Source: Sporosarcina sp. FSL K6-1508
Lineage (GTDB): Bacteria; Bacillota; Bacilli; Bacillales_A; Planococcaceae
Direction of reading: 5' to 3'
Length of the DNA: 64,000 bases
Assembly: GCF_038007465.1 (NCBI RefSeq)
Contig: NZ_JBBOXF010000001.1
Coordinates: forward strand, 1 to 64,000
Of this stretch, positions 33,709 through 43,140 are shown in pieces; within the stretch, counting starts at the first letter, position 1; each line of letters starts with the position of its first letter. The translations under genes were made by a program, and so were the position numbers. A model generated the notes under the pieces. The model did not search any database. It was given only the letters and a program-made list of their open reading frames with translations, and had not been told where the DNA came from.

Positions 33709-34785
33709 TTATTTACCTTTGCCTTTGATATTCGAATCCCAATGTTCCATCCATTCCGCTTCTTTTTCAGCCATCACTGCCCAATCGATATCCAGTGCCT
33801 TCAAGTCAAGATCTTGATACCAATCTGGCATATCTTCTTTAGCAATATCCGAACGCGTCGGAATCTGATACAATTCTTCTGCAAGTTCTGCACGCACTTC
33901 CGGGTCGAACAGGAACTCGTAGAACAGTTTTGCATTCGCTTCATTCTTCGCATCGTTGACAATGCCGACCGCATCTACAAGAATCGGTGCACCGCTTTTC
34001 GGATAAATATAGTCAAACGGCTGGTTGTTCAACTTACTCTGAAGAAGGATATCTTGTAAATTCCACAACGAAACCGTACTTTCTTGTCTCGCCAGCTTTA
34101 AATAGAGATTCGTCGGATCTTGTGCATAATCTTTCGTGTTTGCATCCAGCCCACTAAGCCATTCATAGCCTTTTTCAGGATCATCCGCACCTTGGCGATA
34201 AATCATCGATGAATAAATTGTACGCATCGTTCCGGAAGCTAGAACTCCGCGAATGACGATTTTATCTTTCCATTCTGGCTTCAGTAAGTCATCCCAATCT
34301 TGCGGACCCGTCTCCTTCGTCAACACGTCACTGTTGATCATTATCACTTCTGGCAACAGCATCTCTCCATACCATCTGCCTTCTGGATCTTTGTAATCCG
34401 CTGCAATCGCATCGTCAAATGACGGCTTGAATGGCATAAGTAAATCTTCATCCGCCGCCACCATCATTGCCGATTGTGTACCACCCCACCAGAAATCCGC
34501 TTGCGGGTTCGCTTTTTCACCACGGACACGTTCAAGGATTTGCTGTGCCCCCATCGTCAAATTATCTACTTGTATATCGGGATATTTTTCATTGAACATC
34601 CCCACGACCTTTTCAACAACACTTTCATCACGTCCCGTGTAAATAACAAGTTTACCTGATCCGCCTTCGTCTTTCGCTACACCATCGTCATTACTAGTAT
34701 CGCCTTCCCCTTTATCATTACCGCATGCAGCCGCAACAAGGAGAAGCAGGATGAGCATCATACTAAAAATCCCTTTTTTCTTCAA
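33709..34785 (-). CDS. ABC transporter substrate-binding lipoprotein (family 1, Fe3+-type)
   Basis: A 358-residue lipoprotein; signal peptide and lipobox LVAAACGN (Cys21 as mature N-terminus). LVIYTGRDESVVEKVVGMFNEKYPDI-type opening (LVIYTGRDES) and the GVLASGTMRTIYSSM segment match the AfuA/FbpA and phosphonate group. The consecutive Tyr pair that binds iron in FbpA is not evident, so ferric iron is not certain; the lyase and kinase in the same operon suggest an organic ligand. It is the first gene of the operon. Confidence 0.85.
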   Translation of the reverse strand: MKKKGIFSMMLILLLLVAAACGNDKGEGDTSNDDGVAKDEGGSGKLVIYTGRDESVVEKVVGMFNEKYPDIQVDNLTMGAQQILERVRGEKANPQADFWWGGTQSAMMVAADEDLLMPFKPSFDDAIAADYKDPEGRWYGEMLLPEVIMINSDVLTKETGPQDWDDLLKPEWKDKIVIRGVLASGTMRTIYSSMIYRQGADDPEKGYEWLSGLDANTKDYAQDPTNLYLKLARQESTVSLWNLQDILLQSKLNNQPFDYIYPKSGAPILVDAVGIVNDAKNEANAKLFYEFLFDPEVRAELAEELYQIPTRSDIAKEDMPDWYQDLDLKALDIDWAVMAEKEAEWMEHWDSNIKGKGK

Positions 34786-35067
34786 TCAAAAAACCCCCTT
34801 TTGATTATATGAACGATTGCATGTTACCTAGAATAAAATCACTACCCTACTACTATATGATTACCCAAATAGAAACGCTTTTATTTAGTGTAAATTGGAT
34901 AATCATTCTAGTCAAATTTATTAGTTAATTTAGAATACAGCGTTTGAATAGTGTGGTTGACAGTGGACAAGCCTCCTTTATTCGGCCATTGAATTTGTCT
35001 GCTCGATAGTGAGGCAGGGACCAAATAATCCTTTTTACTATGTGCATTACCGTCAAACTATAATTTT
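34786..35067. other. Intergenic stretch without recognised gene
   Basis: AT-rich region upstream of the binding-protein gene and downstream of the P1 peptidase gene. It should hold the promoter of the importer operon. I see no clear hairpin terminator for the peptidase operon here. Confidence 0.4.
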
Positions 35068-36132
35068 TCACTCAAACAGATATGCATAAACGGTATTCCC
35101 CATCCTACCTGTAGTATTTACTGCCTGTGATAGGGAATTCAGTATCGCTTCCTCTGTAACCTCAGCTGCACCAAGGAAAAGATCATTCATAATTGGGTGA
35201 TCCTCCCTCATCTGCTGTCTTGTTTCGACAGTATTCGCGGTGAAATGTGGAACTTTTTGTGCCGTCGAAAAAGCGATGACAATGTCACCACTGCCATTAC
35301 TAAAATGACTTCCAGTTCTCCCCAGTCCGATACCACACCTTTTCGCAACCCGTCTTAGTTGCCTGCTACCCAGTGGTGCATCTGTAGCCAAAACAATCAT
35401 GATGGATCCGTCGGCCGGTTTGGGATATGTAGGCACGTTCTGATTGTCATCCAGTTTATATCTGTCAATTTGAAAGTCTTCTTTCCTTCCAAAGTTACTA
35501 AGGACTAGACAACCAATTGTATAGGTCTCTCCACTATCACAGTCTTCGACGATTCGTGATGAAGAACCGATTCCGCCTTTATAGCCAAAACAAATCATGC
35601 CTTTTCCAGCACCAACCGCCCCTTCCAGGGAAGCATCAGTGGAAGCTCCTTTAATAGAAGCAACAGCGTGATTTGGTTGAACCGGTAGCTCCCGGATTGA
35701 GTTCAACCTACTGTCATTGCATTCCCCGACAACTAGATTAATTGTCCCGGTTGCATCTCCAATCTCGGGATTTTCTTCTAACATATATTGTAGCGTCCCT
35801 TGCGCAACCGCGGGAACACCAAACGTATTGGTTAGCATAATCGGAGACTCAATCAGCCCTAATTCATCCACTTGGACGAGTCCTGTTGTCTTTCCGAAAC
35901 CATTCAATACGTAACTCGCGCCCACAACTTTATTCATGAACAAATTGTCCCCATGCGGTAATATAGCTGTCACGCCAGTAGCGGCGTATTCAGCCCCCTG
36001 CAATGGATTATCCAGTGTGACATGCCCAACCTTCACACCCTCTACATCCGTAATACAATTCTTTATCCCGACTGGAAGACGACCAATCGTAATACCTCTA
36101 TCTCTAATTTTTTTTGGCTCTTGTAGTTTCAA
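35068..36132 (-). CDS. P1 family peptidase (DmpA/BapA-type aminopeptidase)
   Basis: A 354-residue N-terminal nucleophile hydrolase that self-cleaves at a Gly-Ser bond; relatives are L-aminopeptidase/D-esterase DmpA and beta-peptidyl aminopeptidases. GRLPVGIKNCITDVEGVKVGH-type N-terminus (with ITDVEGVKVGHVT), VVGECNDSRLN and AVGAGKGMICFGYKGGIGSSSR (cleavage region, cited by GGIGSSSR) are visible, and IVLATDAPLGSRQLRRVAKR lies in the C-terminal part. Last gene of the peptide operon. The family handles short peptides including those with D- or beta-residues, in line with the M55 peptidase next door. Confidence 0.9.
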   Translation of the reverse strand: MKLQEPKKIRDRGITIGRLPVGIKNCITDVEGVKVGHVTLDNPLQGAEYAATGVTAILPHGDNLFMNKVVGASYVLNGFGKTTGLVQVDELGLIESPIMLTNTFGVPAVAQGTLQYMLEENPEIGDATGTINLVVGECNDSRLNSIRELPVQPNHAVASIKGASTDASLEGAVGAGKGMICFGYKGGIGSSSRIVEDCDSGETYTIGCLVLSNFGRKEDFQIDRYKLDDNQNVPTYPKPADGSIMIVLATDAPLGSRQLRRVAKRCGIGLGRTGSHFSNGSGDIVIAFSTAQKVPHFTANTVETRQQMREDHPIMNDLFLGAAEVTEEAILNSLSQAVNTTGRMGNTVYAYLFE

Positions 36133-36177
36133 TTTTAATCACTCCAGGTAATAATGGTTTTTAGATGAATGACTAGT

Positions 36178-36996
36178 TCAAGATACTGAACTCGCAATCA
36201 TGATTAAACTTCTAATCAATTGATAACACTCCAACACATCATCAGTGACAAATGAAATCGTAAGGGGTCCTGTCCTTTTCACGAAGGGTACTATCTCAAC
36301 TGCATCAGCCAGACCGGTATGCAAAAACTCCATTTCCACTGTATAAGGTGCTTCCATAGTAAATGGTTTAATCTCGTCGCGGTGCAGCAACGCTTTTTTC
36401 GTACCTTCTTTTATGAGTTCCCTTGCCCTAACCGGATGGACGTTCAGAGCCGTAGTTCGATTAATCGTTTGTTTTACGATTGCCTGATGAACATCTGGAA
36501 TGCACTCCTCGGCTTCGATTGCTACTAAATTACAACCTGATACAAACACAACTGGCACATCAAAATGACCAGCGACCAGGGCATTTAGACCAAATTCCCC
36601 AAGCTCTACTCCATTTACTTCAATAGTCCTGACTACCCGACCATTAAATGTATGATTTAATATACCATCTGTACCCATTCGAGTGTGATACCCAACAAAA
36701 AGAACCGCGTCGAAATCCGCACTAATCCCTTCCATCATCGCCAGTTTTTTCGGTCCCCCTAGAATAAGTTCTGCTTTCGTATGTAATTTATCATGATAGA
36801 TATTACGCATTGTTCCGTGGGAGTCATTGACAACAACTTTTTCTGCTCCCGCCTCCAACGCGCCAAGTATGCAAGCATTGACCTCTTCAGTCATCAACAT
36901 CCGTGCATAGTTATGCTCTCTACCATCCCGGGCTGTATGTTCGCCATGAACGACCCCTGAGACACCTTCTATATCAGCTGAAATATAAACGCGCAT
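36178..36996 (-). CDS. dppA: M55 family zinc D-aminopeptidase
   Basis: A 272-residue homologue of B. subtilis DppA, which removes N-terminal D-residues from peptides. The zinc ligands can be read: Asp8 and Glu10 (SADIEG), His60 (VNDSHG), His104 (VGYHTR), with His115 (ILNHTF) at the catalytic position and Glu134 as the last ligand. Length and start fit the family. It lies between the transaminase and the P1 peptidase. Likely role: processing D-amino-acid peptides, for example from peptidoglycan stems, after uptake by the ABC importer. Confidence 0.93.
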   Translation of the reverse strand: MRVYISADIEGVSGVVHGEHTARDGREHNYARMLMTEEVNACILGALEAGAEKVVVNDSHGTMRNIYHDKLHTKAELILGGPKKLAMMEGISADFDAVLFVGYHTRMGTDGILNHTFNGRVVRTIEVNGVELGEFGLNALVAGHFDVPVVFVSGCNLVAIEAEECIPDVHQAIVKQTINRTTALNVHPVRARELIKEGTKKALLHRDEIKPFTMEAPYTVEMEFLHTGLADAVEIVPFVKRTGPLTISFVTDDVLECYQLIRSLIMIASSVS

Positions 36997-37062
36997 ATTT
37001 TCTCCCTTTCACAAAGTGATTTTTCATTCTATATATATTGAATTAAAGAACTCCATCGAATC

Positions 37063-37156
37063 CGCTACGGCGCTAGGGGATGCCTCCCGCCCTAAGCCAA
37101 GCAGCTTCGCCGCCAGTCTTAAGGCTTCGGCTACCCCTTGTTAGGCGCCTTTGCTC
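37063..37156 (-). repeat. Dispersed structured repeat, divergent copy 3
   Basis: In reverse orientation it shows AAGGCGCCTAACAAGGGGTAG, a central TTAAG / CTTAGGG pair and CATCCCCTAGCGCCGTAGC, the same plan as copies 1 and 2 but with changed arms that stay complementary. It fills the centre of the 315-base gap 36997-37311, where I found nothing else. Confidence 0.5.
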
Positions 37157-37311
37157 TGTTAAAACACATAGTCCTAGTTACTGACACCATACGATTTGAG
37201 GCAGCGACTGGCACAATGTACTATCTAAAAAAAGTCCTCGTAATTCGGTTTGTAGGATTAAAGCTCTCCTAACTCCCCATCTTAAAAGGAGACACTCACA
37301 ATCAATACTAC

Positions 37312-38160
37312 TTAAGTATGTTGGACAGACTTAACCAGTTCCATAAGCTTTTCATTCAACTTCAAAGTCATTTCCCCAGCAGACCCGTCCTTAATATTTT
37401 TTCCGTCTATATTAACAATCGGCATGACTTCATTAGTTGTACTTGTAATGAAAACCTCATCTGCCTGCAATAATTCTTCAGTCGTAAATTGTTTTTCAAC
37501 AAATGGAAAACCAAGACCATTTGCAAGTTCTTTTACCGCCATCCGTGTAATTCCAGCTAAAATATGTTTTGAAAGCGGTGTTGTATAGATTGTCTTGTTG
37601 CTTACTATATACACATTAGAACTCGTTCCTTCTGTCACGAAACCATCACTCACAAGAATTGCTTCATAACAACCAGCATCTTGGGCGGTTTGTTTAGCCA
37701 GTATATTCGGCAGAAGATTTAATGACTTAATATAACAGTTTGCCCATCGTTCATCTTCATGGAATATCGCATTCATTCCTTTTTCTCTAACCGCATCACT
37801 TATCGGTTTCATAGGCCTAATTGTCATCGAAACAGAGACAGGTATGTCTGGAAATAAATGTTTTCGCGTTGCTATCCCTCTTGTAATTTGAATATAGACA
37901 TCACAATCTGCCAATCCTGATTTTCCAACTGCTTCTTGGACAAGCTGTTGAATCTCTTCTATAGAATGATCACCTTGCAGCCTAATCGCTTGTGCGCTTT
38001 TAAATAGCCGTTCAATATGTTCTTCCAACATAAATAATTTACCATCGTAAACGCGAATTACCTCATAGACACCATCGCCAAATTGATGACCTCGTTCGTC
38101 GATAGGGATAACAAGCTGCTCAACTGGAATAAATTCACCATTAAAATAACCAATAGTCAT
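37312..38160 (-). CDS. dat: D-amino acid transaminase
   Basis: Class IV PLP aminotransferase of 282 residues, interconverting D-alanine and D-glutamate with oxoacids. The N-terminus DERGHQFGDGVYEVIRVYDG and CDVYIQITRG match Bacillus D-Ala transaminases; the PLP lysine is in CYIKSLNLLPN (about residue 145), and VTEGTSSNVYIV is the cofactor phosphate loop. Placed between a regulator gene and the D-aminopeptidase, it can channel freed D-residues into metabolism or into wall precursors. Confidence 0.93.
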   Translation of the reverse strand: MTIGYFNGEFIPVEQLVIPIDERGHQFGDGVYEVIRVYDGKLFMLEEHIERLFKSAQAIRLQGDHSIEEIQQLVQEAVGKSGLADCDVYIQITRGIATRKHLFPDIPVSVSMTIRPMKPISDAVREKGMNAIFHEDERWANCYIKSLNLLPNILAKQTAQDAGCYEAILVSDGFVTEGTSSNVYIVSNKTIYTTPLSKHILAGITRMAVKELANGLGFPFVEKQFTTEELLQADEVFITSTTNEVMPIVNIDGKNIKDGSAGEMTLKLNEKLMELVKSVQHT

Positions 38161-38250
38161 TTAATACTCCTCCTCAAGATAGGGCATCGCTATTAATCCG
38201 GTAAACCAGTAGATACCAAAGAATTTGTTTATCTAAATCTGAACCCGCCT

Positions 38251-39246
38251 CTAAAATTCGTTACTTGCTACCTCATTGTGCTGTTTCAAAAACGCTTCGC
38301 CTTTATCCGACAGCTTCGTCCCACCCCTACCTTGACGCGCATTGACCAAACCTATCTCCTGCATTTTTTCTAATCGAAGTCGAAGTTGTTGATCGGAAAA
38401 CTTAATACCAGCATCGTGTAATTTCAGTTTCACTTTTGCACGACCAAAGGATTCGAAATTCCCCTTGGCTTCTTTATAGACAGCTAAGATTGCTAAACTC
38501 TCTTCTAAAAAGCCATGTTCTTCGATTTTACCGATAATCGAACTCATTGTTTCTACAGATAAGGAGTTATACTTTTCCTGCCTATCCTCGACTTTTAAAC
38601 GCTTATCAGTCTGTTGAACCAACACTTTCCTATACTGAAGTTCATTTTCATCATTCCACTTTTCCGCCAATGCCAATTGCGATTTATGAAATCTATTCAT
38701 TAATAAAACCTGTTCCATTTCAAATTTCATGAATTTAGCTGTCTCCAGCACAGTTTTGAAATCCAGTGTCCTTGGGGCAATATCAATCACATTTTCAAAT
38801 TCTCTCGGAACAAGTTCCATCTCCCCAGGTGTAACAATCCAATTGATATTAGAAGGCATTAAATTCATAGGGTCATAAGCAATATAGTCGTGCTCAAAAT
38901 AGATACTTTTAAGGGATATTGCTGTTTCTACAGCATGTTCAATAGTATCGTTAATAACTAGAATCTGTTGTCCATTTAGCAGTTTGTACAGGTCTTTCGT
39001 TGCTGCTATATTTACTTCGCGCTTTGCAATAATAATTGGACATGATTCCGGTATGAACGGACGAGTGATTCCCTTTAATATCTCTTTAGACAGGATAACA
39101 ATATCCTGTTCCGCAATGACATCCATTGTAAGCTCTTGCAGCGTGATTGCAGATAATTCAAATTCATCTCCGAATATCTCCACTAATTGATTGACCACGA
39201 TGTCTAAATAAGCTTTTTGAATTGAAATAACATGAAGTTTTCGCAT
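38251..39246 (-). CDS. Probable transcriptional regulator with sensory N-domain and winged helix
   Basis: A 331-residue soluble protein. Residues 1-150 look like an alpha/beta sensory fold (LHVISIQKAYLDIVVNQL, DIVILSKEIL, QQILVINDT with alternating strands and helices), reminiscent of PrpR-N-type ligand domains; the middle is helical; residues 255-325 form a winged-helix-like end (AKVKLKLHDAGIKFSDQQLRLRLEKMQEIGLV, cited by SDQQLRLRLEKM and QGRGGTKLSDKGEAFL). No kinase, receiver Asp or sigma-54 motif is seen. It starts 5 bases after the oligopeptide ATPase gene, so it probably senses and controls this operon. The family is not certain. Confidence 0.55.
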   Translation of the reverse strand: MRKLHVISIQKAYLDIVVNQLVEIFGDEFELSAITLQELTMDVIAEQDIVILSKEILKGITRPFIPESCPIIIAKREVNIAATKDLYKLLNGQQILVINDTIEHAVETAISLKSIYFEHDYIAYDPMNLMPSNINWIVTPGEMELVPREFENVIDIAPRTLDFKTVLETAKFMKFEMEQVLLMNRFHKSQLALAEKWNDENELQYRKVLVQQTDKRLKVEDRQEKYNSLSVETMSSIIGKIEEHGFLEESLAILAVYKEAKGNFESFGRAKVKLKLHDAGIKFSDQQLRLRLEKMQEIGLVNARQGRGGTKLSDKGEAFLKQHNEVASNEF

Positions 39247-39250
39247 CTAA

Positions 39251-40228
39251 TTAACCCCGTAATTCTTCTGCAAAATGACAAGCTACAAAATGACCTTTGC
39301 CTAATTCCCGGAACTCGGGTACTTGATCTTTGCATAATTGTTGGGCAAAAGGACAACGAGTGTGGAATGTGCATCCAGAAGGCGGATCGGCCGGACTCGG
39401 TATATCCCCTTTTAATATAATTCGATCTCTTCTTAAAGTAGGATCCGGTATTGGAACTGCACTTAGTAAAGCTTTCGTGTAAGGATGAAGTGGACCTCCG
39501 AACAATCCATCCCGATCAGCCAATTCGACAAGCCTCCCTAAATACATAACCCCAACCCGGTCCGAAATATGTTCTACTACACTTAAATCATGTGCGATAA
39601 ATACGTATGTCAAATTATATTGTTCCTGTAAATCTTTTAATAAGTTAAGTATTTGTGATTGAATAGAAACGTCAAGTGCCGAAACCGGTTCATCTGCAAT
39701 GATGAGCTTTGGATTCACTGCCAGTGCTCGTGCAATACCAATACGTTGGCGCTGCCCACCACTAAACTCATGGGGGTAGCGATTCGCATGGTATCTATTC
39801 AACCCGACAACTTCCAATAATTCAATAACACGGTCCGCCCTTTGTGATTTTTCGATATTATGAACGATCAGTGGTTCTTCGATGATTTCCTTTACTGTAA
39901 GCCGCGGATTGAGTGACGCATAGGGATCTTGGAAAACCATTTGGAATTCTTTTCGTAGCGGGCGAATTTCATCATCCGTTAAATCAGTGATGTCTTGCCC
40001 CTCGAAAACAATTCGTCCTTCCGTCGCATCCAATAACTTCATCAATACTCTGCCGGTAGTGGACTTGCCACAGCCACTTTCTCCAACGATACTTAATGTC
40101 TCTCCCTTTTTCACTGTAAAAGAAACACCATCCACTGCCTTTACAAATTCTTTCTTTTTACTGAACAGCTTTTTCTTTATCGGAAAATATTTTTTTATGT
40201 TGTGTACTTCCAGTAAGTTCTGACTCAT
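39251..40228 (-). CDS. Oligopeptide/dipeptide ABC transporter ATPase (OppF/DppF type)
   Basis: A 325-residue ATPase: Walker A GESGCGKSTTGR, Q-loop MVFQDPYASLNPR, signature FSGGQRQRIGIARAL, Walker B LIIADEPVSALD, and the C-terminal oligo_HPY segment with the Cys-rich GCTFHTRCPFAQQLCKDQVPEF (key cysteines in TRCPFAQQLC) typical of the 4Fe-4S-containing Dpp/Opp ATPases. AGGAGGTG fixes ATG 40228 rather than 40246. It overlaps the preceding ATPase gene by 71 bases. Confidence 0.92.
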   Translation of the reverse strand: MSQNLLEVHNIKKYFPIKKKLFSKKKEFVKAVDGVSFTVKKGETLSIVGESGCGKSTTGRVLMKLLDATEGRIVFEGQDITDLTDDEIRPLRKEFQMVFQDPYASLNPRLTVKEIIEEPLIVHNIEKSQRADRVIELLEVVGLNRYHANRYPHEFSGGQRQRIGIARALAVNPKLIIADEPVSALDVSIQSQILNLLKDLQEQYNLTYVFIAHDLSVVEHISDRVGVMYLGRLVELADRDGLFGGPLHPYTKALLSAVPIPDPTLRRDRIILKGDIPSPADPPSGCTFHTRCPFAQQLCKDQVPEFRELGKGHFVACHFAEELRG

Positions 40229-41207
40229 CTTGATGCACCTCCTCATGTAACCAGCACCTGACAGAATGCTTCATTAATACTTCTTTAAATTCAGGTTCTT
40301 TTTCCCAGCATATATCCATTGCATGTGGACATCTCGGAGCAAATTTACAACCTTCCGGCATCCTCGATGGTATCGGAACATTACCAGGAATGGATTGCAA
40401 TCGTTCTACTCTTTCCCCTATCTTAGGAATAGAAGCCAGTAATCCCTGCGTATAAGGATGTTTCGGATTAGCAAAGATTGATAGGACATCGCTTTCTTCT
40501 ACAGCACGCCCCCCGTACATGACCACAACACGATCACACATTTCTGCAACTACACCTAAATCATGCGTAATAAGTAAAATGGCTGTATCTGTTGTTTTCG
40601 TCAAGTTACGCATTAAATCCAATATCTGCGCTTGTATTGTTACATCCAGTGCAGTTGTCGGTTCATCAGCTATCAAGACTTTCGGGTTACAAGCCATGGC
40701 CATCGCAATCATGACACGTTGACGCATGCCACCTGACAGCTGATGCGGAAACTCATGGACAATTTTGTCCGGGCGTGAAATTCCAACTGCTGTTAGCATT
40801 TCAATTGACCTAACTCTAGCCTGCTTTTTCGACATCTTTAGATGAAGGATAATAGCTTCTTCCAATTGTCGACCGATCTTAAATACAGGATTCAATGAAG
40901 TCATTGGTTCCTGAAATATCATCGCAATGTCATTCCCTCGAATTTTCCGGATTTCATTCTCGCTGATTTTGACAAGATCTCTGCCTTCATAAAGAATTTC
41001 TCCACCTGCAATATGTCCGGGAGTGTCTTTCAACAACCTCATAATTGAGAGAGAGGTAACACTCTTCCCGCTTCCCGATTCTCCAACGATTCCAAGCGTT
41101 TCACCTTTCGAAACTTCAAAAGAGACTCCATCCACTGCTTTTACAACACCGGAATCACTTGTGAAATGTGTTTGAAGGTTAGTTACTTTCAGTACAGTTT
41201 GGTTCAC
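40158..41207 (-). CDS. Oligopeptide/dipeptide ABC transporter ATPase (OppD/DppD type)
   Basis: A 349-residue ATPase: Walker A GESGSGKSVTS, Q-loop MIFQEPMTSLNPV, signature LSGGMRQRVMIAMAM, Walker B VLIADEPTTALD and C-terminal oligo_HPY domain with GCKFAPRCPHAMDIC. The extra 25 C-terminal residues run into the next gene, giving the 71-base overlap. Partner of the OppF-type ATPase. Confidence 0.92.
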   Translation of the reverse strand: MNQTVLKVTNLQTHFTSDSGVVKAVDGVSFEVSKGETLGIVGESGSGKSVTSLSIMRLLKDTPGHIAGGEILYEGRDLVKISENEIRKIRGNDIAMIFQEPMTSLNPVFKIGRQLEEAIILHLKMSKKQARVRSIEMLTAVGISRPDKIVHEFPHQLSGGMRQRVMIAMAMACNPKVLIADEPTTALDVTIQAQILDLMRNLTKTTDTAILLITHDLGVVAEMCDRVVVMYGGRAVEESDVLSIFANPKHPYTQGLLASIPKIGERVERLQSIPGNVPIPSRMPEGCKFAPRCPHAMDICWEKEPEFKEVLMKHSVRCWLHEEVHQDESELTGSTQHKKIFSDKEKAVQ

Positions 41208-41232
41208 TAGAATGCCTCCTTTCTACCAAGTA

Positions 41233-42138
41233 TCAATCCTTAATTTTCGGATCAAGCGCATCGCGTAAGCCATCGCCTAGAAGGTTAAATGCAAGTACAG
41301 TGATGAAGATTGCGAGTCCCGGAAAGACTGTCACATGTGGTGCAATATTTAAATAATCCCGGCCACCGCTTAACATGGCACCCCACTCAGGTGAAGGCGG
41401 CTGTGCGCCTAACCCAAGGAAACTTAAGCTAGCTGCTGTTAAGATTGCCGAACCGATTCGCATCGTGAAATAGACAATAATACTAGATAATGTTCCTGGA
41501 AAGACATGCTTCCAAATAATTCGACGTGGTCTTGCGCCAATTGATTTGGTAGCCTCAACATAAAGGGTTGATTTAACTGCTAGCGTCGAACTGCGTACAA
41601 TTCGAGCAAACACCGGAACACTGAAAATCGCGACCGCTATGACGACATTGCTAAGCCCAGGTCCCAAAATTGCAATAATACCGATAGCTAACAAGATTCC
41701 AGGGAATGCGAGTAATACATCACACATGCGCATGATAATCATGTCGATTTTTCTACCGTAATAGCCAGCAATAAGCCCTAAAAATGTTCCTCCAATTGCT
41801 CCTAAAAAAACGGAAGTTAATCCGACGTATAAAGAAATTTGTGTACCAGCGATTATTCTGCTAAAAATGTCCCTGCCATAAGCATCTGTTCCTGCCCAGT
41901 GTTGAGCTGTAGGACCCGAAAGTACATTGTCATAATCTGGTTCAGCTATATCGTAAGGCACAAAGTATGGTCCGACAAGCGCAAGTGCAATTAGGAATAG
42001 TACAAAAAAGAATGATACAAACGCAAGTTTTTGTTTTTTAAACTTCCTCCAAAACTCAGAGAATGGTGTATTCGATGTAATGTTTTCCAAGGTTCTTTGC
42101 ATATATTCTTCTTTTTTAGACAGTTTTACTTCGACCAC
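41233..42138 (-). CDS. Oligopeptide/dipeptide ABC transporter permease (DppC type)
   Basis: About 301 residues with an OppC-type N-terminal cytoplasmic tail and six helices. GTDAYGRDIFSRIIAGTQISL is the conserved periplasmic entry motif, the EAA loop reads VEATKSIGARPRRIIWKHVFP in part (VEATKSIGA), and PPSPEWGAMLSGGR ends the domain. The open frame starts at ATG 42159, but AAGGAGGGG inside it favours GTG 42138 as the start. It follows DppB with no gap. Confidence 0.9.
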   Translation of the reverse strand: MVEVKLSKKEEYMQRTLENITSNTPFSEFWRKFKKQKLAFVSFFFVLFLIALALVGPYFVPYDIAEPDYDNVLSGPTAQHWAGTDAYGRDIFSRIIAGTQISLYVGLTSVFLGAIGGTFLGLIAGYYGRKIDMIIMRMCDVLLAFPGILLAIGIIAILGPGLSNVVIAVAIFSVPVFARIVRSSTLAVKSTLYVEATKSIGARPRRIIWKHVFPGTLSSIIVYFTMRIGSAILTAASLSFLGLGAQPPSPEWGAMLSGGRDYLNIAPHVTVFPGLAIFITVLAFNLLGDGLRDALDPKIKD

Positions 42139-42151
42139 TTTGGTCCCCTCC

Positions 42152-43072
42152 TTACTCATACCGGATCTGTGGATTCAAGATGCCATACAACAGATCAACA
42201 ATTAGATTAATTACGATGAATTCTAAAGCAAAGATCATCATTTCTGCTTGAATAACCGGGTAGTCACGATAAGCAACTGAGTCGATTAGTAGTTTTCCTA
42301 ATCCCGGCCAGCTGAATACAGTTTCAATGACAACTGATCCTCCAAGCAAGAATCCAAACTGCAAGCCTGTCATTGTAACAACAGGAATCATTGCGTTTCT
42401 TAAGCCATGTCCCCATGTAACATTACGTTCACTTAATCCCTTTGACCTGCCTGTACGGATATAATCTTCTTTCAGCACATCCATCAAGGATGACCGTGTA
42501 AAACGTGCGACTACAGCAGCTACACCAGTTCCGAGAGTGAATGCAGGAAGTATATAACTCTTCCATGACTCCATTCCCCCAGTAGGTAGCCAGCCTAGTG
42601 TTACTGCGAAAAGTTGGATGAGCATGAGTCCTAACCAGAATGATGGCAACGATAACCCCGAAACAGCTCCGAACATGCCCAAATAATCCTGCCATTTATT
42701 TCTTTTTGTTGCCGAAATTACACCAATCAATAAACCGACAACGACCGCCCATAACATACTCCAAACGGTTAACCAAAACGTTGGCATGAATCGTTCGCCT
42801 ATCTCTTCGCTCACCGGCCGATTTGTTTTTAGTGAATTCCCCATATCCCCTTTAAAAAGATTCTTCATATAAGTGCCATACTGTTCTACAATCGGCTTAT
42901 CCAAGCCTAATTCCTTTCTAACCATCTCCACATCTGCTAGTGTTGCATCTTCGCCGGCAACTAGACGGGCTGGATCCCCAGGAATCATATGTACGAATAG
43001 AAAAATCAGAATGGACACAATCAACAGGATCGGGACAATTTCGAGTAGTCTTTTAACGATGAATCGAAACAT
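42152..43072 (-). CDS. Oligopeptide/dipeptide ABC transporter permease (DppB type)
   Basis: About 306 residues, six helices. FLFVHMIPGDPARLVAGEDAT and LGLDKPIVEQYGTYM are standard DppB/OppB landmarks; the EAA loop is IRTGRSKGLSERNVTWGHGLRNA (cited by RTGRSKGLSE). AAAGGAG sits 8 bases before ATG 43072, so that start is preferred to the GTG at 43081. A hairpin separates it from the binding-protein gene. Confidence 0.92.
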   Translation of the reverse strand: MFRFIVKRLLEIVPILLIVSILIFLFVHMIPGDPARLVAGEDATLADVEMVRKELGLDKPIVEQYGTYMKNLFKGDMGNSLKTNRPVSEEIGERFMPTFWLTVWSMLWAVVVGLLIGVISATKRNKWQDYLGMFGAVSGLSLPSFWLGLMLIQLFAVTLGWLPTGGMESWKSYILPAFTLGTGVAAVVARFTRSSLMDVLKEDYIRTGRSKGLSERNVTWGHGLRNAMIPVVTMTGLQFGFLLGGSVVIETVFSWPGLGKLLIDSVAYRDYPVIQAEMMIFALEFIVINLIVDLLYGILNPQIRYE

Positions 43073-43098
43073 TTTAACCACTCCTTTGGTATAAAGAT

Positions 43099-43134
43099 AG
43101 AGCGCTATATATTAATTATATATAGCGCTCTTTT
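43099..43134 (-). terminator. Intraoperonic hairpin between binding protein and DppB
   Basis: AGAGCGCTATATA and its complement form a 13-bp stem with a small loop. On the minus strand the following tract is TATCTTTAT, a weak terminator, so it likely attenuates read-through and lets the binding protein be made in excess over the permeases, as is usual in such operons. Confidence 0.7.
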
Positions 43135-43140
43135 ATCAAT

